A DNA stretch of 64,000 nt from an uncultured Clostridia bacterium (GCA_934271235.1 CAKQQT010000016.1:1-64000), one strand, 5' to 3'; shown: positions 24,611 to 33,244, counted from the stretch's first letter. Notes: generated from the letters alone by a model not told the origin. Program-made: numbers and translations.

Positions 24611-25066
24611 CTATTTCAGCTTGCTGTACTGTTCATCAGTCACTGCTTCCAGCCATTCGTTGGAGCTGTCTTTACCCGGCACTTCCACTGCCAGATGTGA
24701 AAACCATGCGTCCGGTGCAGCGCCGTGCCAGTGTTTGACTTCCGGCGGAATGTTGATGCAGTCGCCCGGTTTCATTTTGACAGCTTCCTTGCCCCATTCC
24801 TGGTAATAACCGCGGCCGGCTACGCAGACCAGGATCTGTCCGCCGCCTTCGGAGGCGTGATGGACGTGCCAGTTGTTGCGGCAGCCCGGTTCAAAGGTGA
24901 CATTGAAGATCCCCACCTGCTCGGTGGATACCGGAGCGAGATAGCTCTGTCCGACAAAATATTTTGCGAAGGCATCGTTTGGCTGTCCGATCGGAAATAC
25001 CATGGACTTGGCATGGGCGCGCATAGCTTCGTCGTTTCTGCCTGCTGTTTGTGTGATTTTTGCCAT
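24611..25066 (-). CDS. Cupin domain protein
   Basis: This 151-residue single-domain cupin has the metal motif NWHVHHASEGGGQILVCVAG (His-x-His and a Gln/Glu position) and the second motif PGDCINIPPEVKHWHG with the fourth ligand His. Relatives of this size are often found with flavodoxins, carboxymuconolactone decarboxylases and aldo-keto reductases in LysR-controlled groups of anaerobes; the reaction is unknown. It lies between flavodoxin and DUF362 genes with short gaps and a GAGGACAA ribosome site. Confidence 0.88.
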   Translation of the reverse strand: MAKITQTAGRNDEAMRAHAKSMVFPIGQPNDAFAKYFVGQSYLAPVSTEQVGIFNVTFEPGCRNNWHVHHASEGGGQILVCVAGRGYYQEWGKEAVKMKPGDCINIPPEVKHWHGAAPDAWFSHLAVEVPGKDSSNEWLEAVTDEQYSKLK

Positions 25067-25087
25067 TGTCTTGTCCTCCTGCTTTTC

Positions 25088-25558
25088 TTACAGGGATTTT
25101 ACCCATTGTTCGATGGATACCTTAGATGCACCGTTTAAGAGTTTTCCTTCTTTGATATCAGCGCCCGGTGCGGATGGTTTCAGTTCTTTGACGGTATTGC
25201 CGAAGCCACTGCCGCCGGATGTTGCAAAAAGAATGACCTTTTTGCCGCTGAAATCATAGCTTTCCAGGAACGTGTTGATGATCGTCGGTGCGACATACCA
25301 CCAGATCGGGAAACCGATCAGGATCTCATCGTAATTCTCGACCTGTGCGTCCTTGTCAGCCAGTGCCGGGCGGAATGCTTTATCGTTCATTTCTACGGTG
25401 CTTCTTGCATTTTTATCCATCCAGTTCAGATCTGCTTTGGTATAAGCAACTTCGGGTTTGATCTCATATAAGTCTGCACCTGCTGCTTCTGCAACCTGTG
25501 CTGCAACTTTCTTGGTTGTTCCTTCGGCACTGAAATATGCCACTAATTTTTTACTCAT
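25088..25558 (-). CDS. Flavodoxin (short chain, FMN-binding)
   Basis: This 156-residue flavodoxin starts MSKKLVAYFSAEGTTKKVA with the FMN phosphate loop SAEGTT. The isoalloxazine loop IGFPIWWYVAPTIINTF and the FATSGGSGFG strand follow. It is an electron-transfer or quinone/nitro-reductase-like protein. ATG 25558 follows AGGAGG; the upstream in-frame codon has no ribosome site. It heads the flavodoxin-cupin-DUF362 unit downstream of a LysR gene. A paralogue with the same start occurs at 52106-52576. Confidence 0.92.
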   Translation of the reverse strand: MSKKLVAYFSAEGTTKKVAAQVAEAAGADLYEIKPEVAYTKADLNWMDKNARSTVEMNDKAFRPALADKDAQVENYDEILIGFPIWWYVAPTIINTFLESYDFSGKKVILFATSGGSGFGNTVKELKPSAPGADIKEGKLLNGASKVSIEQWVKSL

Positions 25559-25629
25559 GGTTAAACCTCCTATTTTCATGACACACTGCGGCAGCAGCCG
25601 GGCGCGTCGTCACTAAAAAATATACAATG

Positions 25630-25674
25630 AAAAAAGTGTGCGGAATGCAATATTCTCTTTTGCACTCTGCACAC
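25630..25674 (-). terminator. Terminator after the LysR gene
   Basis: On the minus strand a 15-bp stem (GTGTGCAGAGTGCAA / TTGCATTCCGCACAC, two mismatches) with an 8-nt loop is followed by TTTTTT. Confidence 0.75.
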
Positions 25675-25733
25675 TGATTATACCGTGTTATGCCTTTTCT
25701 TGTCTAATACTTATTTTATATCAAGATTCATGC

Positions 25734-26606
25734 TCAAAAAGCATTAATTTCTTCGATGAATTTGAGTACTGCCTGGGAGTATGGAATGTTTCTGCGCCAG
25801 GCGATGACGGTCGGCATGCTGAGCTTCGGAAAAAGCTCCCGATGGACCAGCGCGTCTTCTTTCCAAAAACTCATGGTCCCTCTGACCGTGATCGGATAAC
25901 CCAACCCATGCTTTGCCATGATCGCCGCATTGGTATGCAGATTGCTGACAAAGGCAATGTTCAAATGTTCATAGTCCTTGCCGAACCAATTGGCAAGTTC
26001 GCTCTGGATATTCGTCCGCTCCGGCAAGATCAACGGCTTATCCAGAAGATCTTCTTTGGTGATCTGTGTTTTTTGTGCGAGCGGATCATCCGGACGCATA
26101 CTGACGACCCAGGTCTCCTGCCCCGGCAGCCGCACATAATCCAGGCCCTCTGTGCTGATCGGCTCCATGAACAGACCGATGTCCACAAGCCCTTGCGTCA
26201 TGCGGTTGCGTACCACATCGGCAGTCCCTGTGTGCAGGCGCAGCTGTACTTTCGGATATTTGCTGCGAAAGGCGGCACAGATCTCTGCCAGCGTTTCAAC
26301 TGCTTCGTATTCTCCGCAGCCGATGGTAACACTGCCTTCTACTAACTCGCGGCAGCTCTGGATCTCTTCCACGGTCTTTTCTTCCAGTTCTAAAATTTCC
26401 AGCGCACGGCGTTTCAGCAGGATGCCTTCTTTGGTTAACGTAATTTTTTTATTGTTTCGATCAAAAAGTGGCGTGCCCAGTTCTTCCTCCAGTGCTGCGA
26501 TCTGTCTGGAAAGCGTCGGCTGCGTGATATGCAGCGCCTCGGCCGCTCTGGTAACATTCTGCTCTCTGGCTACGGTTAAAAAATACTTGAGAATACGGAT
26601 CTCCAT
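25734..26606 (-). CDS. LysR family transcriptional regulator
   Basis: This 290-residue regulator has an N-terminal winged helix (residues 1-60: FLTVAREQNVTRAAEALHITQPTLSRQI is the recognition region) and a two-lobed effector domain. It probably controls the flavodoxin-cupin-DUF362 genes downstream, which LysR/flavodoxin pairs commonly do in Clostridia, but it is transcribed in the same direction instead of divergently and is separated from them by a terminator. The PEP mutase-like gene lies 30 bp upstream. ATG 26606 has a CAGGAGTG ribosome site. Confidence 0.92.
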   Translation of the reverse strand: MEIRILKYFLTVAREQNVTRAAEALHITQPTLSRQIAALEEELGTPLFDRNNKKITLTKEGILLKRRALEILELEEKTVEEIQSCRELVEGSVTIGCGEYEAVETLAEICAAFRSKYPKVQLRLHTGTADVVRNRMTQGLVDIGLFMEPISTEGLDYVRLPGQETWVVSMRPDDPLAQKTQITKEDLLDKPLILPERTNIQSELANWFGKDYEHLNIAFVSNLHTNAAIMAKHGLGYPITVRGTMSFWKEDALVHRELFPKLSMPTVIAWRRNIPYSQAVLKFIEEINAF

Positions 26607-26636
26607 GAATCATTCACTCCTGGTACTTTCAAAACA

Positions 26637-27482
26637 TCATTTTTGAAAAAATGCATTTGCTTTTGCATAGGAAAAGGTACTCTGCAGCACAGCATCCGCA
26701 TCGCCGGCTTTGATCTTTTCTGCCATTTTCATGGCTTTCTCGCAGAGGTATCTGACCGGGCCGGAACCGGTGCTGAGTCTGCGGACGCCGAGCTTCGCAA
26801 GTCCCGCAAGATCGTGATACACACCGTTCAGGATCAGATTGAGCGGCGCATGAATGCCTAAGACCAAGGCTTTTGCGGTTTCTTGATCTATCGGACCGGG
26901 TACGAAAACGCAGTCTGCACCCGCTTCTGCGAAGGCATTGCCCCGGCGTATTGCTTCCGCCAGCTTTTCTTCTTCGCTGCCGATATTCAGCCAGTAGGCA
27001 CAGGTCCTGGCATTGATCACAAAAGGCAGATTTAGTTCTTTTTTGAGCTCGAAGAGAGCCTTGATCTTTTCAATCTGCAGTTCCAAGAGGCTAAGCGTTC
27101 CGTCTGCTTGTCCGTCCTCCAGATTGAACCCGACCGCACCGGCGGCAAGCAAGCTGCGCGCGTTTTCCTTGACCTGTCTTGGATCCTCCGCATAGCCGCG
27201 CTCAAAATCAACGGAAACCGGGATTTGTACGCGTCCGGTTATCTTTTTGACCACGAAGAGCAGATCTTCCATGGATACCTGTTCCCCATCCGGATAGCCG
27301 AGTGCATAAGCAAGTCCCGCGCTGGTCGTTGCGACTGCCGCAAAGCCGGCCTTTTCGTAAATATAAGCACTCGCTGCGTCCCAAGCGTTCGGAATCACAA
27401 ACATGCCATCGGTTTGATGCATACAAAGGAATGTTTGTGCTTTTTCTCTTTGTTCTTGACTAATAATGATTTCTTCTGCCAT
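26637..27482 (-). CDS. Isocitrate lyase/PEP mutase family enzyme
   Basis: This 281-residue TIM-barrel protein belongs to the PEP mutase/isocitrate lyase superfamily. Readable active-site blocks are PNAWDAASAYIYEKAGF, the Mg2+-binding VDFERGYAEDP (DxE of the family), GFNLEDGQADG and VINARTCAYW. The KKCG catalytic loop of isocitrate lyases is absent, so it is more like the uncharacterised YqiQ/oxaloacetate-decarboxylase-like group. It starts 1 bp after the MFS gene stop, so the two are translationally coupled. The transported molecule may be its substrate or product. Confidence 0.85.
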   Translation of the reverse strand: MAEEIIISQEQREKAQTFLCMHQTDGMFVIPNAWDAASAYIYEKAGFAAVATTSAGLAYALGYPDGEQVSMEDLLFVVKKITGRVQIPVSVDFERGYAEDPRQVKENARSLLAAGAVGFNLEDGQADGTLSLLELQIEKIKALFELKKELNLPFVINARTCAYWLNIGSEEEKLAEAIRRGNAFAEAGADCVFVPGPIDQETAKALVLGIHAPLNLILNGVYHDLAGLAKLGVRRLSTGSGPVRYLCEKAMKMAEKIKAGDADAVLQSTFSYAKANAFFQK

Positions 27483-27483
27483 A

Positions 27484-28704
27484 TTAAATTGCCTCCTCTT
27501 TTTTATGCTGCCGGATACACAGCAGGTAGAACACGATCGCCAGAAACTGTGCGGCTGCGGAGATGATCACCAGATACAGCGGGCTGATGTCGTACAGGAT
27601 GCCTAAGATCCAGCTTCCCAGGAACCACGCGATACCAAAACCGGTTTCAAAGATACCGAAGCCGGTGCTCCGCATGTGTTTTGGAATGATCCGGCTGGTC
27701 GCCGCTTTCATGATGCTTTCCTGTGCGCCCATGCCGATGCCCCAGAGCAAGATGCCTACAGCCATCATCCACTGCGAATCGCTCAGGAAAACAAAGAATG
27801 CAAAGCCTGCACTGCACAGCGTCGAGTAGATCAAGGCGCGGAGACCGATCTTATCGAACAGCCAGCCAAAGAACAGCGCCGCAAACGCGTCGACCGCCAT
27901 CGCTGCTGCGTACAGCAAGCTCAGTGATGCATCCGGGAACAGATGGGTCTTGGCCGCATGCAGGGTGATCAGCGTGAAGTCCGCAAAGCCGAAGGCAAAC
28001 AGGCTGATGGCTGCCATATAAAGGATGAAAGACTTCTGGAAGTGAAACTCCTTTTCTTCTTTTGCTTCTTCTTTCTCGAACATTTCCGGATCCGGATATT
28101 TGATCTTCGAGAAGACCACCAGCGCGATCGTGATCAGCGCCGGAATCCCCAGCACTGCGAAACAGATACGGTACGTCGAGAACAGATTGTCCGTTCCCTT
28201 GATCATACTGATGACAAACAGCATGACCGGACCTAAAAAAGCCCCAAGCTGGTCTAAAAATTCCTGATAGGCGAATCCCTTTCCGGTGCCGACCTCGCTG
28301 GCTGCAAAGCTGACCAGCGTATTTTTCGCCGGTTTCTTGACTGCCTTACCGATGCGCTCCATAATGACCAGACCGCAGGCAAGAATCCAGCCGTTTTGCG
28401 GTATCAGCGCCAGTGCCGGGATTGCCAGCACCTGCATGGTATAGCCGACGATGACCAAGGTCCAGTATTTCTTTGTTTTATCGGCGATAAAGCCGGAAAG
28501 CAGTCTGAGCGAATAGCCGCATAGCTCGCCGATGCCGGATACAAAGCCGATGGTAGCTGCCGAAGCGCCGGTCAGGTTCAGATATTCCCCCAGAATGCTG
28601 CGCGCGCCCTCATGGGTCATATCAGAAAACAGGCTGACAATGCCCATCAGCGTAATAAACGCCAGCGCACCTGAAACCATTTTATCTTTTTTTGTTTTGT
28701 TCAT
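27484..28704 (-). CDS. MFS transporter
   Basis: This 406-residue carrier has twelve predicted membrane helices in two halves with a charged central loop (YPDPEMFEKEEAKEEKEFHF). The loop between helices 2 and 3 reads GFIADKTKKYW, a variant of the MFS GxxxD-R/K motif, and the second half repeats it as GWLFDKIGLR. Substrate is not predictable. It lies immediately before the PEP mutase-like gene. An inverted repeat at 28738-28779 (TACGATAAACATT / AATGTATCGTA) lies at promoter distance upstream and may be a regulator site. Confidence 0.9.
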   Translation of the reverse strand: MNKTKKDKMVSGALAFITLMGIVSLFSDMTHEGARSILGEYLNLTGASAATIGFVSGIGELCGYSLRLLSGFIADKTKKYWTLVIVGYTMQVLAIPALALIPQNGWILACGLVIMERIGKAVKKPAKNTLVSFAASEVGTGKGFAYQEFLDQLGAFLGPVMLFVISMIKGTDNLFSTYRICFAVLGIPALITIALVVFSKIKYPDPEMFEKEEAKEEKEFHFQKSFILYMAAISLFAFGFADFTLITLHAAKTHLFPDASLSLLYAAAMAVDAFAALFFGWLFDKIGLRALIYSTLCSAGFAFFVFLSDSQWMMAVGILLWGIGMGAQESIMKAATSRIIPKHMRSTGFGIFETGFGIAWFLGSWILGILYDISPLYLVIISAAAQFLAIVFYLLCIRQHKKEEAI

Positions 28705-28737
28705 GTTTGTATGTCGTCCTTGTTACTAAAAGAACAT

Positions 28738-28779
28738 TACGATAAACATTCTATCATAAATTTTGCAAAATGTATCGTA
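28738..28779. promoter_or_regulatory. Dyad upstream of the MFS gene, possible operator
   Basis: TACGATA-AACATT and AATG-TATCGTA form an imperfect inverted repeat over 42 bp, 34 bp upstream of the MFS start codon. The partner protein is unknown. Confidence 0.35.
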
Positions 28780-28855
28780 GGAATGTCATAGTTTATAAAT
28801 TGTTAATATCTTGCGGAGGCTGTCGGTCAACAGGCCGTAAAAATACGCAGCCAAA

Positions 28856-29707
28856 TCAGATGTCATTGATCGTTTTCCAACAGTGCTCTTTCATAAAAGA
28901 TGCGATTACTTTGAAATCCTCTCCCTCATAATATTTTGCAAGCAGATGCTTAAATTCCGGTACTTCCTTTTCGGGAATGACCAAAAAGCCGCCGCCATGT
29001 GAAATCAGGTAATGGTTCGCAAAAATAACAGCTGCGCGTTTATTTCCGTCTAAGAATATCTGTGTTTTCATACAATAAAGGCAAAGTTTGATTGCAATGT
29101 CGATCGCATCTTCGTCTTGATCTGCGATCTCCCGGATTTGATTTTTGACATCCGGCTCATTGGGCAGCGGCGGAACATAAGACGAACCGTCGATGGTGAC
29201 GGGAATTCCTCTGATCCGACCACCCTCAGCAAAAAAACCCTCATTCACCAATCTTGCAATCTGGCGAAGCATATAGTAGTCCGAACGGCTGGCGACCACA
29301 TCGCGGTCCAGAATAAACTCCCAGGCGTGTTTCAGATTCAAAATCTTTTGCACATCTGCAGCTGTCACGCCGGATACTTTTCCATTTTCGAGGATTTCTT
29401 CTGTCTGGGGGAAAGATGTCGCAACACCTTCTAAAACAGCCTGATCGTAGATATTGATTTTCATATTCGCACGTGCAAATGCTATATTGGTTATCACATC
29501 AGCCGGAAGCTCATCTTCCGAATATCCGGCGGCTGCAAGCCGTTTTTCGATACTGCGGAGAGATTTTCTGATCTCCCGCGCTTCTCTGGCGTTTCTAAGA
29601 AGTAAATTATACAATTCTTCTGTATAGATACCTACATATGTGGAAGTTTGTTTGCCTGCCGTACGTTTTCTTACATAGAGATATTTTTCGGAACCACTGG
29701 GGAACAT
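28856..29707 (-). CDS. Fic/DOC domain protein with altered catalytic motif
   Basis: This 283-residue protein has a Fic fold (about residues 80-250). The active loop reads TQIFLDGNKRAAVIFAN. Where canonical Fic AMP-transferases have HxFxxGNGRxxR and Doc kinases HxFxDxNKR, this one has Gln216 in place of the catalytic His and a Doc-like GNKR. The helix DQAVLEG keeps the Glu of the inhibitory motif but not the Ser/Thr. Activity is therefore uncertain. Related His-less sequences may form their own subfamily. No antitoxin gene is adjacent. ATG 29707 lies about 5 nt after the predicted transcription start, so the mRNA is nearly leaderless. Confidence 0.82.
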   Translation of the reverse strand: MFPSGSEKYLYVRKRTAGKQTSTYVGIYTEELYNLLLRNAREAREIRKSLRSIEKRLAAAGYSEDELPADVITNIAFARANMKINIYDQAVLEGVATSFPQTEEILENGKVSGVTAADVQKILNLKHAWEFILDRDVVASRSDYYMLRQIARLVNEGFFAEGGRIRGIPVTIDGSSYVPPLPNEPDVKNQIREIADQDEDAIDIAIKLCLYCMKTQIFLDGNKRAAVIFANHYLISHGGGFLVIPEKEVPEFKHLLAKYYEGEDFKVIASFMKEHCWKTINDI

Positions 29708-29747
29708 TTTTTGCTATTATAATACAATAATGCTCCCCAATAATCAA
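29699..29747 (-). promoter_or_regulatory. Promoter and flanking dyad of the Fic gene
   Basis: On the minus strand TTGATT (29747-29742) and TATTAT (29724-29719) are 17 bp apart. GGGGAACATT (29699-29708) and AATGCTCCCC (29729-29738) form an inverted repeat around the -10 region and start codon, a likely repressor site. Confidence 0.5.
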
Positions 29748-29820
29748 GGATTGATCCTTACTTTTTTGTATGATTGTCTGTTTTTATAAATCAGCCATTT
29801 CACATCATAAAAAGTTCGTG

Positions 29821-29849
29821 TTGTAATTATATCCCATGCATGATAGAAT
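29821..29849 (+). promoter_or_regulatory. Promoter of the nitroreductase gene
   Basis: TTGTAA and TAGAAT are separated by 17 bp; the start would lie about 50 nt before ATG 29907. Confidence 0.55.
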
Positions 29850-29906
29850 ATTATCATCTATCATCTTTCATTGGTAGACTGAGAATCACAGTTGGAGGTA
29901 TCCACC

Positions 29907-30572
29907 ATGTACAAACCGATCCATCCATTTGAGATCATGGAGGCGCGCCACAGTGTGCGCCAGTATAAAGATCAGACCATCGAACCGGAAAAGCGTGCGG
30001 AACTGGAGCGCTTGATGGAGGCACTCAACCGGCAATACGGACTGCATATGCAGATCATCTATGATGATCCTGCTTGTTTCAAATCCATAATGGCTCATTA
30101 CGGCAAGTTTGAGGGCGTCAGCAATTATATTGCCCTGGTCGGACCGAAGTCCCCTTCCCTGGAAGAAACACTCGGATACTGTGGGCAGCAGCTGGTGCTC
30201 ACAGCGCAGGAACTGGGTCTGAATACCTGCTGGGTAGCATTGACCTACGGCAAAAGTGCTGCGTCCGTTTTGGAAAATGAGAAAGAAATCTGTGTGATCT
30301 CTCTCGGCTACGGCAAGACCCAAGGTGTGCCTCATAAGGACAAGCCGATCGAGAAGCTTTGCAATTACAGCGAAAATCTGCCGGATTGGTTTCTGCAGGG
30401 CATGCGGGCGGCCATGCTGGCACCGACTGCGACCAATCAGCAAAAATTCCGCTTTGAACTGTTGGATGACGGTAACTTAAAAATATCCCGCGGCCTTGGA
30501 TTTTACTCTAAAATGGACCTTGGCATTGTCAAGTATCATTTCGAGCTGGGCAGCGGGAAAAAGATTTTTTAG
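29907..30572 (+). CDS. Nitroreductase family protein
   Basis: This 221-residue FMN-dependent protein begins with the family motif MEARHSVRQYKDQTI. It continues with the LGLNTCWVAL and CVISLGYGK blocks of the TM1586-type putative nitroreductases, which are about 220 residues long and differ from the classic NfsB type. The ATG at 29907 follows GTTGGAGG. It is one of few plus-strand genes in this part. Substrates are unknown; the family reduces nitroaromatics or quinones in vitro. Convergent with the following acetyltransferase gene. Confidence 0.85.
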   Translation: MYKPIHPFEIMEARHSVRQYKDQTIEPEKRAELERLMEALNRQYGLHMQIIYDDPACFKSIMAHYGKFEGVSNYIALVGPKSPSLEETLGYCGQQLVLTAQELGLNTCWVALTYGKSAASVLENEKEICVISLGYGKTQGVPHKDKPIEKLCNYSENLPDWFLQGMRAAMLAPTATNQQKFRFELLDDGNLKISRGLGFYSKMDLGIVKYHFELGSGKKIF

Positions 30573-30605
30573 TTGCTAACGGCCTCCATCGGGATCACAT
30601 CTTGA

Positions 30606-31130
30606 TCAGAGCACAAACTCATATAAGAAAAACTCTCTCGGTACTCCAATATCAACATACGTGATCTCAATTTTATCTACATGCTTAAATCCAAAAGACC
30701 TATATATTTTCTGCGGAACATCATTTCCCTCTATGCAATCAAGGCGAATTGATTTAAAGTTTCTTTCCCTTGCCGTGTCGATTGCGTGCCGGACCAATTC
30801 CTTTGAGTATCCACGACCGCCGTATTCCGGAAGAACACGCAAAGCATGAAGAACTACGGTCTCGTTGTCATTCGCATCAATGAGCCATCTAACCGCGTGA
30901 TAAGCCTCATCACGGTCGTGATTCATAATATACGCTGCAGCGATTCGGTCATCTTCAATACCGATAAACTGATTTTTATCTTTGATCGCATCTTTGATCA
31001 TTTCATCGGGAGGAAAACCGCCTTTATTTCCCCCCGGCAGAAAATCCTTTTCGCCTAAGACTTTACACATACAGTCATAAAACTGTCGCAATTCTCTAAA
31101 ATCTTTTTCTTCCGCATATCTGATAAACAT
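30606..31130 (-). CDS. GNAT family N-acetyltransferase
   Basis: This 174-residue protein has the GNAT fold. The acetyl-CoA loop is LRVLPEYGGRGYSKELVRHAI (V-x5-GGRGYS, about residues 97-112) and the C-terminal strand is IYRSFGFKHVDKIEITY. Its substrate is unknown; the RhtB-like neighbours give no hint. ATG 31130 follows GGAGGGATAAATTTCT. It stands alone between the nitroreductase (convergent) and the MerR fragment. Confidence 0.85.
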   Translation of the reverse strand: MFIRYAEEKDFRELRQFYDCMCKVLGEKDFLPGGNKGGFPPDEMIKDAIKDKNQFIGIEDDRIAAAYIMNHDRDEAYHAVRWLIDANDNETVVLHALRVLPEYGGRGYSKELVRHAIDTARERNFKSIRLDCIEGNDVPQKIYRSFGFKHVDKIEITYVDIGVPREFFLYEFVL

Positions 31131-31161
31131 AGAAATTTATCCCTCCAAATTCCGATCCGCC

Positions 31162-31224
31162 TTACATCCAGTTGCTTTCTGCGACATCGAACATTTCAGC
31201 CATTTGCTTTATCGTATAGTACAT
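31162..31224 (-). pseudogene. MerR-family regulator, N-terminal fragment of 20 codons
   Basis: ATG 31224, preceded by GAGGTGGG, encodes MYYTIKQMAEMFDVAESNWM and then stops. The first 15 residues are the start of a MerR helix-turn-helix (M-YTIKQMAEM-G/D-V). The rest of the gene is gone. A MerR-type promoter remains upstream at 31252-31282. Confidence 0.6.
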
Positions 31225-31251
31225 ATCCCACCTCGCCTGCAAAAGTTTTTC

Positions 31252-31282
31252 TTGACTTCGTGTTACACGAACTTGTTAGAAT
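31252..31282 (+). promoter_or_regulatory. MerR-type promoter with 19-bp spacer and internal dyad
   Basis: TTGACT and TAGAAT are 19 bp apart with TTCGTG-TTA-CACGAA centred in the spacer, the hallmark of MerR-activated promoters. It now points into the convergent ATC hydrolase gene, so its original target seems lost. Confidence 0.6.
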
Positions 31283-31303
31283 CATGACAACAACTGCCCT
31301 CCC

Positions 31304-31930
31304 TCATCGCGTAGGATCATCCCTGTAAAAATAAAAATCACATTTCTCACTGCCGCGGCCGATCGTACCCTGCCGTTCGAACGTGATGCCGCACAGATTG
31401 CCATAGACACGGTCATCGCTCAGGCAGAAAGTCTCTGTCAGCTCTTTGCAGCCCAGCAATTCGCAATACTTCATATAGGGGCATTGCAGGACATCGACCC
31501 TGTAATGCCGGCTGTCGGATTCCAGCTCTTTTGCTTTGAAGCCGGTTTCTTCGTTGAACATGGTACGGATCATCTTGGGAAACATCTGAAAGAAAAGCGG
31601 TCGGACAAAAGGAAGCTTCGTCGCAGCATGCAGACGTCTTCGATCAGGCTCTACGCCGCGTCTTACCGATTCTTCTATCAAGCGGATGGCTTCTTCGTGC
31701 GGGATATATTGGATCATCTGCAGATAAATCGCAGCGCGTGGGAAAATCATCCGTTCGGTATGCAGTTTTTCCTTTTTCGACAGGTCTTGATATTGGGCAC
31801 ACAATTTGTTGCAAAGTTCTGCGGCATCTTGAATCAGAACGTCCGTCTGCTCCTTGCTGAGTTTCTTTCTCAGTTCACCTAAGAGATAAGCGAAACCACC
31901 AAGTTTTTCATAATATCTTTTATTGATCAT
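31304..31930 (-). CDS. L-2-amino-thiazoline-4-carboxylic acid hydrolase family protein
   Basis: This 208-residue protein matches the ATC hydrolase family (PF14196), named for a Pseudomonas enzyme that converts a cysteine precursor. The C-terminal half carries the family pattern CPYMKYCELLGCKELTETFCLSDD, an iron/metal-like Cys set (ligand role inferred), and ends with GRGSEKCDFYFY. Many Firmicute members stand in contexts unrelated to thiazoline use, so the true substrate is unknown. ATG 31930 has a weak ribosome site (AGGAACATAG). It lies in a decaying region between remnants. Confidence 0.82.
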   Translation of the reverse strand: MINKRYYEKLGGFAYLLGELRKKLSKEQTDVLIQDAAELCNKLCAQYQDLSKKEKLHTERMIFPRAAIYLQMIQYIPHEEAIRLIEESVRRGVEPDRRRLHAATKLPFVRPLFFQMFPKMIRTMFNEETGFKAKELESDSRHYRVDVLQCPYMKYCELLGCKELTETFCLSDDRVYGNLCGITFERQGTIGRGSEKCDFYFYRDDPTR

Positions 31931-31982
31931 AATTCTATGTTCCTACGTATTTACGCATTCCGGAGGAGAATGCCTCACACCA

Positions 31983-32169
31983 TCAATTCGGCAACAGAAT
32001 ACATGCAACTTTCCCTGCTAATTTTACACGATCTCCCTCCATACGGCAGTACAAGATTCCACCGCGTTTGGATGCCTGATAAGCGATCAGTTCTTTTTTA
32101 TTCGTCATACTCATCCAGTAAGGAACGATGTGGCAGCGGCCGGAACCGCACACAGGATAAACTTTATCT
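31983..32169 (-). pseudogene. PhzF-family isomerase, C-terminal remnant
   Basis: On the minus strand the frame reads KVYPVCGSGRCHIVPYWM, then KKELIAYQASKRGGILYCRMEG and GDRVKLAGK before stopping. This is the highly conserved end of PhzF-like proteins (PVCGSGHC with the catalytic-domain Cys, then AYQASKRGG). About four fifths of the gene is missing, and the fragment begins right at the rhuM stop codon, so the insertion or deletion of that neighbourhood removed it. Confidence 0.75.
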
Positions 32170-33220
32170 TTACTTATCTTTACGTTTCACTTCTTGTTCT
32201 AATAGCATAAATCGATCAAAGTCGCTCTCATATAGACGATCCTGAATTACCCGATATTTTTCGTATTCCGTCTCTGCATGAAGTTTTGCCTGTTCTGCAC
32301 TGATTTTACCGGTCCGGTCAGCAACTCATTGCCGTTAAATTCAAGGAAACCATCTAAGCGCTTTGCCCAATCTTCCATACTCATGGGAATCTTACGTTCC
32401 GCCTGAAGCTCTGCATAATCTAAATATAATGACACGATACGCTCAAGATAATTCATTTCCTGCGGATTCAGATAGTTTTAGCGATTGTCACATCTGCTTT
32501 CAAAACTTTTCCGTCAGGTGCATTTTCCCAAGTCGTCAATCCCATATGTTCCTTTCCAGCATCTGCACGCTCCACAATCAGTTCTGCTGCCGTATGCCGA
32601 TGAACAGCATAATGTATCTTGTTCTGTACTGTTTTGAAAAAAAGTTGCGTCGTCTTTGCATCTTTATCATAGTCAAACGCCGTAGCATACAAATCCGTTA
32701 CTTTCTGATAGAACTTGCGCTCTGATAATCTTATCTCTCGAATCTGTTGTAACTGTCGATCAAAATATTCATCCGTGAACATATGTCCCTTTTTCAAACG
32801 ATCCACATCCATCGTCCAGCCTTGAATTGTATGATCTTTTACAATTTGTCCCGCCCATTTTCGAAACTGAACAGCGCGTTGATTATTTACTTTAAATCCT
32901 ACAGCGATAATTAACTGCAAATTATAGTGTGTTAATTCACGATTGACCTTACGAGAACCTTCTTCTTGAACGATTCGGAATTTCCGAATCGTTGCTTCTT
33001 CTGTCAATTCTCCATCTGCATATATCTTTTTTATGTGCTCGTTAATCGTCGGTAATGAAACGTCATATAGAACGGCCATCATCTTCTGTGTGAGCCAGAT
33101 ATTTTCACCCTCATAACGCATTTCAAAACTTACATTGCTTCCACCGGTAGATGCTACAAATGCAAGATATTCCGCCGCTGAGCTGCGAATTACAATTTCT
33201 TTTTTCTTCTCATCAGCCAT
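32170..33220 (-). pseudogene. rhuM: RhuM-family protein gene with two frameshifts
   Basis: The three reading-frame pieces together give a full-length RhuM-like protein of about 350 residues. Piece 1 (33220 to about 32476) holds the N-terminal region FEMRYEGENIWLTQKMMAVLYDVS typical of RhuM, cited here by its first residues. Piece 2 holds LYLDYAELQAERKIPMSMEDW. Piece 3 reads GKISAEQAKLHAETEYEKY and ends EVKRKDK. One A is missing in the run at 32476-32479 and one base near 32309-32317. RhuM is a Salmonella pathogenicity-island protein with a KilA-N/Bro-like N-terminus; function unknown. The two deletions in short runs could be sequencing errors. Confidence 0.82.
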
Positions 33221-33244
33221 ACTACGATACGCTCCTCTCCACAA

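Noticed and set aside
31185..31198. CGAACATTTC as a LexA half-site upstream of the MerR fragment
   Set aside because: No GTTC partner half; it lies inside the fragment's codons.
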